NCBI RefSeq assembly: GCF_001307805.1
Contig: NZ_CP013862.1
Coordinates: 868,001 to 932,000 of the forward strand
Direction of reading: 5' to 3'
DNA length: 64,000 nt
From: Lentibacillus amyloliquefaciens
GTDB lineage: Bacteria > Bacillota > Bacilli > Bacillales > Amphibacillaceae
A program made the position numbers and the translations under genes. How positions within the stretch are numbered: position 1 is the stretch's first letter; the number at the start of each line of letters is the position of its first letter. Shown here in pieces: positions 1 through 8,602 of the stretch. Below the pieces are notes generated by a model that was given only the letters and a program-made list of their open reading frames with translations, was not told the DNA's origin and did not search any database.

Positions 1-2
1 CT

Positions 3-3000
3 ATGATCAACCACCTCCTGGAAAAATCGATCCTGCCTAAGAGCCCAATTCCCACCAGTGCCAATGTTGTTAAAATAACATCAGGCAAAGGAAAAGCTCA
101 CATCCATACAGATAAAGGAATTGTAATTGAATACGAAGAACCGTATGAGATTGATATGATAAAAGAATATGCAAAAGAGAGAGGTACGATTAAAGAAATT
201 GAAATCAGCACTAAAGAAGCTATTTTGCCTGATGGATGTACGATTATTGATACGCCCGGAATTGATGCAGCAGATGATGCAGACCGTTTGATCACTGAAT
301 CATCCATGCACCTTGTCGATGCTCTTTTTTATGTGATGGATTATAATCATGTTCAATCAGAGGTTAACTTGCACTTTTTAAAAAAGGTGCAGAAACATAA
401 TATACCGTTCTATATCATTATTAATCAGATTGATAAACATAATGAGGAAGAATTAGCTTTTGATGAGTTTTGTCGAAAAATTAATCAAACGTTCGAACAA
501 TGGGGTATTTTTCCTGAAATAATCTATTATTCTTCTTTAATCGACATGGCCTCTTCGCATAGTCAGATAGACGATATTAAACAAACATTATTTTTACTAT
601 TGACTAAGGATAAAGATACCTTCTTAAATGTTGAACGTTCCGTTAGGCAGGTGGTTAATGAGCATAAGAGCCATTTGCGACAAGAGTATGAATCTGAAGC
701 AGCGGAATTACAACCTGAAGATAGCGATGCCGCCGGCCGGCTAAAAGAATTGGACATTAAAATTGAACGTTTAAATAATCTGTCCGGGGACTTAGAAAAA
801 GACTTTCGAACAGCGCTTAATACGACACTGAAAAACGCTTATCTGATGCCGGCGAACTTGCGGGATATGGCACATTCCTATTTGGAGTCACAGCAGCAGG
901 ACTTTAAAATTGGGCTTTTCGGTTCAAGTAAAAAAACAGTTGAAGCGCGCCGCAAAAGGGAAGCAGATTTTTTAGCCGGATTACAGGAAACGATTGAAAC
1001 ATCAGTTCAATGGAGGCTTCGCGATAAACTGTTGAACTTGTTCCAATCATATGGCTTGTATAATCAGGCGTTAATGCAGCAAGTGCAAAATATGTCGATT
1101 GTTTATGATGCGAGTGACCTCAGTTCATTAATCAAACCGGGGGCGACCGTAAACGGTGACTATGTACTTCATTATACCGAGGACCTTAAAGATGACATTA
1201 AACAGAAATATAAACAGGAAGCACTTAAACTATTGGATTCAGCTTATGAAGAAATCAAAGACAAAACAGCAAATGAACTGGCTGAATTAGAATTGGAACG
1301 TGCTAATGCGGCAAACGTTCATGAACAATATGAAATGAATGAAAAGCTTAAAAATGATTTAGAAGAAAAGACACGTGAAATTGATGATGCATTAACAACC
1401 CCGAAGGCAACAGATGAAGACTGGCAAGAAATTCAAAAAGCATTAGCAACAACAAAAAAAATCATCAAAACGCATGACGCATCATTTTTTAAAGATGAAG
1501 CTGAATCCGTAATTGAAGAACCGAATGCGGCTGAAACTGAAAAGCTCACAGCTGAACCTGCGTATCAAGCTGACAGTATTTTATCTGATCTGGAAAAGGT
1601 AATTGATACAGTTGAAGATCTCCCCGGCTTCCGTTCAATCATAGCCGATTTACAGCATAAACACAGCCGATTAGGCAGCCGTGAATTCACGGTCGCTCTA
1701 TTTGGTGCATTCAGTGCAGGGAAATCTTCCCTTGCAAATGCGCTGATTGGTGAACATGTTCTGCCGTCAGCACCTAACCCGACGACGGCTGTCATTAATC
1801 GGATCCATCCTGTAAATGCGAATCAAAAGCATGGTGATGTCATTGTGAAAATGAAAGATGAAGCAACGCTCATCAGTGATTTAAAATCGCTGCTTCATCA
1901 GTTTGAACCGGAACCCGATGATTTTGATGCTTTACTGGATTGGGTAATGAAAAACAAAATTCATCAGAACAATCAATTGGATAAAACACAACAGGCGTAT
2001 TTGAATGCCCTTTTGGAAGGGTATCATGACCGGAAAACTGAAATCGGCCGGGAAATAACAATTGAACTCGACGAATTTGCATCTTTCGTAACGAATGAAA
2101 CCATTGCAAGCTTCATTGAGTCAGTTGATCTTTATTACGATTGTAATCTGACAAGAGAGGGTATCACGCTTGTTGATACACCTGGTGCTGATTCGATCAA
2201 TGCCAGACATACGAATGTTGCATTTGACTACATTAAATATGCTGATGCGATACTATATGTAACCTATTATAACCATGCCTTTTCACGGACTGATAAAGAT
2301 TTTCTCATGCAGCTCGGACGTGTCAAAGATTCTTTTCAGCTGGATAAGATGTTTTTTGTCATGAATGCTTCTGATCTGGCTGAGGACTCCTCAGAAATCG
2401 AAATGGTGCAGCAATATATAATCGAGCAGCTGACAACGTTAGGTATTCGATTTCCACGATTGTTTCCGGTATCAAGCAGACGTTCTCTGGAAGAAAAACA
2501 GCAGCACATCGGTTTGAATGATCAGATGAAGGCGTTTGAACATGCCTTTGATAACTTTATTCATAACGAATTAGCGTCCATGACGATTCAATCAGCCATC
2601 AGAGATATCAGGCGGGCAAATCAATCAGTTACGCATTTCCTGAACTCAACGCAAATGAACGAAGAAGAGAAGAAACGTGCTCGACAGGATTTAATCGAAA
2701 AGCAAACCTCTTTGAGAAAGCTGACGCAAGAAATAGACATTGGTTTGTATGAACAGAAAATCAGACAAAAAATTGAGAAACAGTTATATTTTGTGCTCGA
2801 ACGCTTTTCGATTCGCTTTCACGATATGTTTAAAGAAACGTTTAATCCTGCAACGATTACCGATTCAGGCAAAAAAGCAACTCAGCAATTAAAAAGCAGC
2901 CTGATAAATCTTCTCGACTATGCTGGGTATGAATTATTACAAGAGTTACGGGCAGTTTCACTACGGATTGAGTCATTTATTGAAGAGATCAAACACGACG

Positions 3001-3452
3001 TATATCTCGATTATACAAATAAAAGCAGTCATATTGATGCAGGGTTTCTTCTGCCCCATTTTGAAGAAACAGACTTGGTGACACCTGATTATGAGCAGGC
3101 ATTTTTCAATCTCGCCATCCAGACATTTGATATAGAACTGAAAGAATTCAATGGGACTAAAGCCTTTTTTGCTAAAAATGAAAAAGAAGCCATGAAAGAA
3201 AATCTTTTTAATCGTTTATATCCGTATGCAGATGAATATGTCACCGAAAATCACACACGAATGCACACATCGTATATTCAGCAGTGGAACACGATGATCG
3301 AGAATATGAAATATTTCATTGATGAACATATTGACAACTATATTGACAATCAATTTCAGATAATAAGTGATCAGTCAATTGACCTTGAAACATTGAGGCA
3401 AAAAGAAGCTAAACTCATTTCGATTTTAGCGAATTATGAGGAGTTGAACTGA
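3..3452 (+). CDS. dynA: Dynamin-like GTPase DynA, 5' end cut by the window
   Basis: Bacterial dynamin family protein that binds, tethers and fuses membranes and helps repair them. The 1149 visible residues hold two GTPase modules in tandem, the hallmark of the Bacillus DynA (YpbR) internal fusion. In the first module the P-loop is lost off the left edge, but the DTPG G3 motif (about residue 83) and NQID G4 motif (about 141) are present. The second has its P-loop GAFSAGKSS near 568-576 and DTPG near 725. Long helical stretches follow each. B. subtilis DynA is about 1190 residues, so roughly 40 residues are missing. The methionine at base 3 lies just after where the first P-loop should be and is not the real start. 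Its stop is 2 bases before exoR, implying cotranscription. Confidence 0.93.
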   Translation: MINHLLEKSILPKSPIPTSANVVKITSGKGKAHIHTDKGIVIEYEEPYEIDMIKEYAKERGTIKEIEISTKEAILPDGCTIIDTPGIDAADDADRLITESSMHLVDALFYVMDYNHVQSEVNLHFLKKVQKHNIPFYIIINQIDKHNEEELAFDEFCRKINQTFEQWGIFPEIIYYSSLIDMASSHSQIDDIKQTLFLLLTKDKDTFLNVERSVRQVVNEHKSHLRQEYESEAAELQPEDSDAAGRLKELDIKIERLNNLSGDLEKDFRTALNTTLKNAYLMPANLRDMAHSYLESQQQDFKIGLFGSSKKTVEARRKREADFLAGLQETIETSVQWRLRDKLLNLFQSYGLYNQALMQQVQNMSIVYDASDLSSLIKPGATVNGDYVLHYTEDLKDDIKQKYKQEALKLLDSAYEEIKDKTANELAELELERANAANVHEQYEMNEKLKNDLEEKTREIDDALTTPKATDEDWQEIQKALATTKKIIKTHDASFFKDEAESVIEEPNAAETEKLTAEPAYQADSILSDLEKVIDTVEDLPGFRSIIADLQHKHSRLGSREFTVALFGAFSAGKSSLANALIGEHVLPSAPNPTTAVINRIHPVNANQKHGDVIVKMKDEATLISDLKSLLHQFEPEPDDFDALLDWVMKNKIHQNNQLDKTQQAYLNALLEGYHDRKTEIGREITIELDEFASFVTNETIASFIESVDLYYDCNLTREGITLVDTPGADSINARHTNVAFDYIKYADAILYVTYYNHAFSRTDKDFLMQLGRVKDSFQLDKMFFVMNASDLAEDSSEIEMVQQYIIEQLTTLGIRFPRLFPVSSRRSLEEKQQHIGLNDQMKAFEHAFDNFIHNELASMTIQSAIRDIRRANQSVTHFLNSTQMNEEEKKRARQDLIEKQTSLRKLTQEIDIGLYEQKIRQKIEKQLYFVLERFSIRFHDMFKETFNPATITDSGKKATQQLKSSLINLLDYAGYELLQELRAVSLRIESFIEEIKHDVYLDYTNKSSHIDAGFLLPHFEETDLVTPDYEQAFFNLAIQTFDIELKEFNGTKAFFAKNEKEAMKENLFNRLYPYADEYVTENHTRMHTSYIQQWNTMIENMKYFIDEHIDNYIDNQFQIISDQSIDLETLRQKEAKLISILANYEELN

Positions 3453-3454
3453 AA

Positions 3455-4327
3455 GTGAGCGAAAAACAGAATTCAATTATGCTTGTCGATGGTATGGCAT
3501 TACTTTTCCGGGGATTTTTTGCGACAGCATTCAGAGGAAATTTCATGAAAACAAGTAAAGGTCTCCCGACTAACGGTGTTTATCAATTCATGCGCTATTT
3601 TCTTGATGCAGTGGACAAATTTACACCCTCTCATGTTATTTGCTGCTGGGATATGGGGAGCAAGACATTTCGCACGGAACTGTACAATGATTATAAGGGA
3701 AACCGGTCTGAGCCCCCTGAAGAGCTGATTCCGCAGTTCGAACTTATCAAGGAGGTTGTCGATGCTTTCGATATTCCCAATGTAGGATTGGAAAATTTTG
3801 AAGCGGATGATTGTATCGGTACGCTGGCAAGACAGCATGCCACAGATATTGACGTTTTGATTTTAACGGGTGATCAGGATATTTTGCAGCTGGTCGATGA
3901 TGGTATTTCTGTTGCGATTATGCGCAAGGGAATCGGCAACTATGAAGTATTTGAGAAAGATACATTTCCCGGCCAAAAAGGTATTCAACCGAAACAGATT
4001 GTTGATCTGAAAGGTTTAATGGGCGATACTTCCGATAATTATCCGGGGGTGAAGGGAATTGGTGAAAAAACGGCTTTAAAATTGATTCAGGAATACGGAA
4101 CGATTGAACAAATTATTGAGAGTATCAATAAACTTCCGAAAGGTGTCCAAAAGAAAATCCGGGACAATATGGACATGCTGCAATTATCCAGACAACTGGC
4201 CGAAATCAAGTGTGATATATCAGTCAAGTGTTCCTTGGAAGATGCAGCTTGGCATTATGATAAACGCATTGTTGAGAGTAAGTTTCGGGATCTGGAGCTT
4301 GGCAATTTAGTCAAGCTGGTCAATTAA
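3455..4327 (+). CDS. exoR: 5'-3' exonuclease of the DNA polymerase I N-terminal type
   Basis: Stand-alone 5'-3' exonuclease / flap nuclease, the YpcP (ExoR) family, which removes RNA primers and flaps. It is 290 residues, the usual length. Acidic metal-binding clusters include EADD near residue 115 and TGDQD near 138. The helix-3-turn-helix DNA-binding stretch GDTSDNYPGVKGIGEKTA lies near 190-207. The start is GTG at 3455, served by GAGGAG at 3438-3443 inside the end of dynA. The dynA-exoR order is the same as ypbR-ypcP in B. subtilis. No polymerase domain follows. Confidence 0.93.
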   Translation: MSEKQNSIMLVDGMALLFRGFFATAFRGNFMKTSKGLPTNGVYQFMRYFLDAVDKFTPSHVICCWDMGSKTFRTELYNDYKGNRSEPPEELIPQFELIKEVVDAFDIPNVGLENFEADDCIGTLARQHATDIDVLILTGDQDILQLVDDGISVAIMRKGIGNYEVFEKDTFPGQKGIQPKQIVDLKGLMGDTSDNYPGVKGIGEKTALKLIQEYGTIEQIIESINKLPKGVQKKIRDNMDMLQLSRQLAEIKCDISVKCSLEDAAWHYDKRIVESKFRDLELGNLVKLVN

Positions 4328-4444
4328 ACGAAACAGGATTTGCAAACACTATATCCAGCGCTTTTGTTTTCATATCTGCATGTGTCATGATAAGCTTCAT
4401 CCAGAGAATAACAAAAGTAAACATGAAAAATGAAGGTGAGTCTT

Positions 4445-5755
4445 ATGGTTTTTACAAAACCGGAAATAATTGAATGGCAAAGTCAATACCCGATTCTTAA
4501 AGACATTATGGATTTAAATCCTGTTTTCTGGTCGAATCCAAACCTCAAAAATGTGGAAGAAATGGATTCTTTGCCTCTATCACGTGAAGATATTGAAGAG
4601 GCTGAATTGCGATGGCAGCGTTTTGCTCCATTTCTGGAAAGGGCATTTCCGGAAACAAGCAGTACGAATGGCATCATTGAGTCACCTCTCGAAGAAATCA
4701 GTCAAATGAAAGAAGAATACTTGCCTGACATGGAGGGGACATTTTATCTGAAGTGTGACCACGAACTGCCCGTAGCGGGTTCCATTAAAGCAAGAGGCGG
4801 TTTTTATGAAGTTCTTCAGTATGCCGAAAAACTGGCCTTGGAATCAGGCATATTGCGTAAAGATGAGAATTATGATGTCTTTTCGACAGATCGTTTTAAA
4901 TCATTTTTCAATCAGTATTCGATCGGTGTAGGGTCAACCGGAAATCTGGGGTTAAGTATCGGTATCATAAGTGCAAAGCTTGGGTTTAATGTTTCAGTAT
5001 ATATGTCGATGGATGCAAAACAATGGAAAAAAGACTTACTGCGTGAGAATGGTGCTGAAGTACTGGAATTTGAAGGTGATTTCAGCGAGGCTATTTTAGC
5101 AGGCAGGGAAGCGACAGAGGCAGACCCAAACGGTTATTTTATTGATGATGAAGATTCCGAACATTTATTTCTGGGTTATAGTGTTGCTGCACTCAGATTG
5201 GAAAAACAACTGAAAGAAAAAGGCATAACCGTGGATGCGGATCATCCGTTAATTGTCTATCTTCCGTGTGGTGTAGGCGGTTCTCCAGGCGGTATTACTT
5301 TTGGGATGAAGCATGTTCTGGGCAATCATGTTCACTGTATTTTTGTTGAGCCGACCCATTCGCCATCTGTTCTAATTGGCCTTTTAACCGGGGAAATGGA
5401 CAATGTCAGTGTCCATGATTTTGGTATTGATAACCGAACAGAAGCAGACGGGCTTGCTGTCGGACGGCCATCCCGTTTTGCGACAATAATCAGTGATCAA
5501 TTAGTCAGTGGTATTTATACAATTGAAGATAATGGATTGTATCGTCAGCTTGCTAATCTTGCTGATAGTGAAGGCATTTATTTGGAGCCCTCAGCTGCCT
5601 CAGGACTGATTGGACCAGACCGTATATATCCTTATACTGAAGCGAATAATATTAAACTCAGTCATGCCACCCATATAGCATGGTCTACTGGCGGTTCACT
5701 TGTACCTGATGATCATATGGCCGTTTTTTACAATAAAGGGAAGAGTTTAGGATAG
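4445..5755 (+). CDS. dsdA: D-serine ammonia-lyase (D-serine dehydratase)
   Basis: PLP enzyme turning D-serine into pyruvate and ammonia, used to detoxify or catabolise D-serine. The Schiff-base lysine is in GSIKARGG near residue 115, as in E. coli DsdA, and the phosphate-binding glycine loop GVGGSPGG lies further on. The family is about 440 residues; this is 436. The frame is open from 4430, but ATG 4445 is better because GAAGGTGAG lies just upstream, whereas 4430 has no ribosome site. It is followed after 13 bases by cysK and no LysR-type dsdC regulator is present. Likely a two-gene operon. Confidence 0.9.
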   Translation: MVFTKPEIIEWQSQYPILKDIMDLNPVFWSNPNLKNVEEMDSLPLSREDIEEAELRWQRFAPFLERAFPETSSTNGIIESPLEEISQMKEEYLPDMEGTFYLKCDHELPVAGSIKARGGFYEVLQYAEKLALESGILRKDENYDVFSTDRFKSFFNQYSIGVGSTGNLGLSIGIISAKLGFNVSVYMSMDAKQWKKDLLRENGAEVLEFEGDFSEAILAGREATEADPNGYFIDDEDSEHLFLGYSVAALRLEKQLKEKGITVDADHPLIVYLPCGVGGSPGGITFGMKHVLGNHVHCIFVEPTHSPSVLIGLLTGEMDNVSVHDFGIDNRTEADGLAVGRPSRFATIISDQLVSGIYTIEDNGLYRQLANLADSEGIYLEPSAASGLIGPDRIYPYTEANNIKLSHATHIAWSTGGSLVPDDHMAVFYNKGKSLG

Positions 5756-5768
5756 GAAGGTGTTTTAC

Positions 5769-6689
5769 ATGAAAGTGGCACAAAACATGACAGAATTAAT
5801 CGGGCAAACACCACTTGTCAAGCTGCACCACGTGGTACCGGAAGATGCAGCTGATATTTATTTGAAACTGGAATCGTTTAATCCGAGTAAAAGTGTCAAA
5901 GACAGAGCTGCCTTCAACATGATTCATATGGCTGAAAAAGAAGGGCTGATTGAGTCGGGTGCAACGATTATTGAACCAACAAGCGGAAATACTGGAATAG
6001 GATTGGCAATGGGTGCCGCTGCTAAAGGTTATAAAGCCATTATGGTTATGCCGGATAACAGCACATTGGAACGCCGCAACATTTTACGGGCATATGGTGC
6101 AGAAGTGGTGTTAACGCCAAGTGAAGACAAGATGCCCGGTGCAATCCAAAAAGCAAATGAACTGCATGAAAAAATCCCGAACAGTTTTATTCCGCAACAG
6201 TTTGAAAATCAAGCTAATTCTGATATTCACCGTTCAACAACTGCTGTTGAAATATACGAACAGATGGATGGACAGTTGGACGCATTTGTGGCAACCGCCG
6301 GAACTGGAGGTACAATTACCGGAACCGGTGAAGTGCTGAAAGAAAAATTGCCAAATTTGCATATTGCAGTTGCTGAACCAGAAGGATCACCTGTTTTATC
6401 CGGCGGGAAACCTGGATCCCATAATTTAGTCGGCACAAGCCCTGGATTTGTACCGGATATATTAAATACATCCATTTATGATGAAATTTTACAAATAAAG
6501 GATGAGGATGCTGTCAGTATGTTTAAAATGCTTCCACAAAAAGAAGGCATTTTTATCGGACTATCAGGTGCTGCTGCCGTGTTTGCAGCCATAAAAGTTG
6601 CCAAACGCCTCGGTAAAGGCAAAAAATTAGTGTGTATAGCCCCTGATACTGGTGAGCGTTATTTAAGCATGAATCTGTTTGACGAATGA
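5769..6689 (+). CDS. cysK: Cysteine synthase (O-acetylserine sulfhydrylase)
   Basis: PLP enzyme making L-cysteine from O-acetyl-L-serine and sulfide. Family signatures are visible: the lysine in SKSVKDRAA near residue 44, the substrate loop TSGNTGIG near 72, the phosphate loop GTGGTITG near 176, and the C-terminal PDTGERYLS. It is 306 residues, typical for CysK. ATG 5769 is chosen over GTG 5760 because the GGAAGG ribosome site ends at 5760. It directly follows dsdA, so both PLP enzymes of serine metabolism appear to be cotranscribed. A hairpin terminator lies just downstream. It could be a CysK paralogue with another nucleophile. Confidence 0.9.
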   Translation: MKVAQNMTELIGQTPLVKLHHVVPEDAADIYLKLESFNPSKSVKDRAAFNMIHMAEKEGLIESGATIIEPTSGNTGIGLAMGAAAKGYKAIMVMPDNSTLERRNILRAYGAEVVLTPSEDKMPGAIQKANELHEKIPNSFIPQQFENQANSDIHRSTTAVEIYEQMDGQLDAFVATAGTGGTITGTGEVLKEKLPNLHIAVAEPEGSPVLSGGKPGSHNLVGTSPGFVPDILNTSIYDEILQIKDEDAVSMFKMLPQKEGIFIGLSGAAAVFAAIKVAKRLGKGKKLVCIAPDTGERYLSMNLFDE

Positions 6690-6701
6690 ATTGACTGATG
6701 A

Positions 6702-6740
6702 AAGAGCAGCTTCAGAATATAAGCTGCTCTTGCTTTATAA
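6702..6740 (+). terminator. Terminator after cysK
   Basis: Perfect 11-bp stem AAGAGCAGCTT (6702-6712) / AAGCTGCTCTT (6721-6731) with an 8-base loop. A weak T-rich tract follows on the plus strand. It ends the dsdA-cysK unit and separates it from the convergent small gene. Confidence 0.75.
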
Positions 6741-6758
6741 AAAAAGATAATATTGAAC

Positions 6759-6869
6759 TTATTTGATATAATTCCAGTAATAAACGCGCGGCAGTCCCAA
6801 GTAAAGCCAGCAATCCTGTATAAGATACCCTCCAACAAAAACTATCATTTGCCAGTCAAGCTGTTTCAT
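6759..6869 (-). CDS. Small hydrophobic 36-residue protein
   Basis: A 36-codon reading frame with ATG at 6869 and TAA at 6759-6761, preceded by a strong AGGGAGG ribosome site 8 bases upstream. The peptide begins MKQLDWQMIV, has a hydrophobic middle (about residues 8-26) that could span the membrane once, and an aromatic-rich end with four Tyr and one Trp in the last 14 residues. There is no cleavable signal. I do not recognise the family. It lies between the cysK terminator and the DPBB gene. The combination of ribosome site, amphipathic layout and clean frame makes it likely to be translated. Confidence 0.65.
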   Translation of the reverse strand: MKQLDWQMIVFVGGYLIQDCWLYLGLPRVYYWNYIK

Positions 6870-7012
6870 GTCATTATCCCTCCCTGTTTTCTCTATTACA
6901 AATTTTATTTCGATCTTAACCTGTCTTAGAACTTAAGTGTCTATAGCAACTGTCACAGACATTTAGCAGACGCATATATTAGTGAGGAAATTGCTTTTCA
7001 GACAGGAGGAGA

Positions 7013-7645
7013 ATGATGTTTTCAGAAAATCCCTATTTTAAAAACATGTACCCCTTTGCTTATCGCCCCTATGAAAGTCAGCAGTATAATTTTTATGATC
7101 CTGATTTCCGCCAGCAGCAGGTAAGCGGCCAGGCAACTTGGACAGAAGGCGGACGGATTACTCAATGCGGCATTCCCTGGTCAGATAATTTATACATGAC
7201 AGCGGCAGTTGGAGAGAATTCGTCTTATCAATGCGGGGAAACATTGCAAATTATTTACCCCGTCACTGGCAGATCCGTTTTGATTGAAGTCGTTGATAAG
7301 GTTCCGAATTATCCACAGAACAGACTTAATCTCCATCGCAGAGTATTTGAAGCGCTGGGCGCCAATCCTCAGCAAGGTGTGATTGACATTCAAATCCACC
7401 CTATTTCCAACCTGAATCAGCAGCAATGGGGGAGATATTTACTGAGAATTGTTCAATCAGCCTATTCCGGTTACAGTGTGGCTGGTCAAACCTTCATCGG
7501 CAAAACAGAAGAATCGCCAACACGAACAGAAGAAACATATGAATATCAACTCCAGTCAGGACAAGAGACAATTACAGTCAGAGCGAGGGCAATTTATAAT
7601 CCGCGTAATAACAGAATCATTTCGATTGATATCAGTGAAGCTTAA
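7013..7645 (+). CDS. DPBB (RlpA-like) protein with a DUF3889-like C-terminus
   Basis: 210-residue protein of unknown role. Residues about 38-145 look like a double-psi beta-barrel (RlpA/expansin type): a conserved TQCGIPW segment, a CGETLQI segment, a VLIEVVDKVP strand and an RLNLHRRVFEALG segment. The last 50 residues (YEYQLQSGQETITVRARAIY) resemble the small DUF3889 domain of Bacillus proteins. The N-terminus is rich in Tyr, Phe and Gln, without a signal peptide. AGGAGGA at 7004-7010 serves ATG 7013 or the adjacent ATG 7016; the latter has better spacing. A strong terminator follows. Confidence 0.75.
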   Translation: MMFSENPYFKNMYPFAYRPYESQQYNFYDPDFRQQQVSGQATWTEGGRITQCGIPWSDNLYMTAAVGENSSYQCGETLQIIYPVTGRSVLIEVVDKVPNYPQNRLNLHRRVFEALGANPQQGVIDIQIHPISNLNQQQWGRYLLRIVQSAYSGYSVAGQTFIGKTEESPTRTEETYEYQLQSGQETITVRARAIYNPRNNRIISIDISEA

Positions 7646-7669
7646 GAATTATTAATGATATAGAGATAA

Positions 7670-7706
7670 CAACGGACAGCATGGCACTGTCCGTTGTTTA
7701 ATTTTT
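7670..7706 (+). terminator. Terminator after the DPBB gene
   Basis: 10-bp perfect stem CAACGGACAG (7670-7679) / CTGTCCGTTG (7687-7696) with a 7-base loop, followed by TTTAATTTTT on the plus strand. Confidence 0.85.
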
Positions 7707-7792
7707 CAGATAATTACAGCAACGCTGACTATACTGTACTATTAGTAATTTACAATAGAACTCTTACTCCCATCAAGGGAGGAGAGTTGATT

Positions 7793-8160
7793 ATGGACCG
7801 AATAAAGAAGTTACGAAAAAGAACGCTATCAACTGACAAAATAAATTCATACAAAGAAGGAAAAAGCTAACGTTTCAGGCAGATGCAGCAGATACATAAG
7901 AATGCTTTTGAATCAAAATAAAGTAGCATTAAGATCAACATGAAGATTATTTTAAAACATGGTCCAATAAAATAATATGGCTTACATATTAGGGTTTTTC
8001 ATAGCTGACGGCACGGTGGCTGATAAAGGCCAATTAATCAGTATAAATCAGATCCGTTATATTTTATGATTAATATACTGTCACATTTGTAGTCGGCTCG
8101 GAATTGGTCAATGAAATGAAAAACTTTTGACGTTTAGATGCAATTCGTTCCTATATGAAT
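7793..8160 (+). pseudogene. Decayed LAGLIDADG homing endonuclease
   Basis: A good ribosome site (GGGAGGAG, 7778-7785) precedes ATG 7793, but the frame stops after 25 codons at 7870. Further on, broken pieces in different frames add up to the first half of a LAGLIDADG endonuclease: NKVALRS (about 7910-7935), then HEDYFKTWSNK (from 7939), then from 7977 in a third frame MAYILGFFIADGTV, the family motif, continuing to ISINQ and a stop at 8067-8069. LRS..HEDYF..W...MAYILGF..ADG is the normal order in intact Bacillus relatives. At least two frameshifts separate the blocks and no second motif is readable. The 3' limit is approximate. Confidence 0.65.
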
Positions 8161-8602
<442 letters not shown>

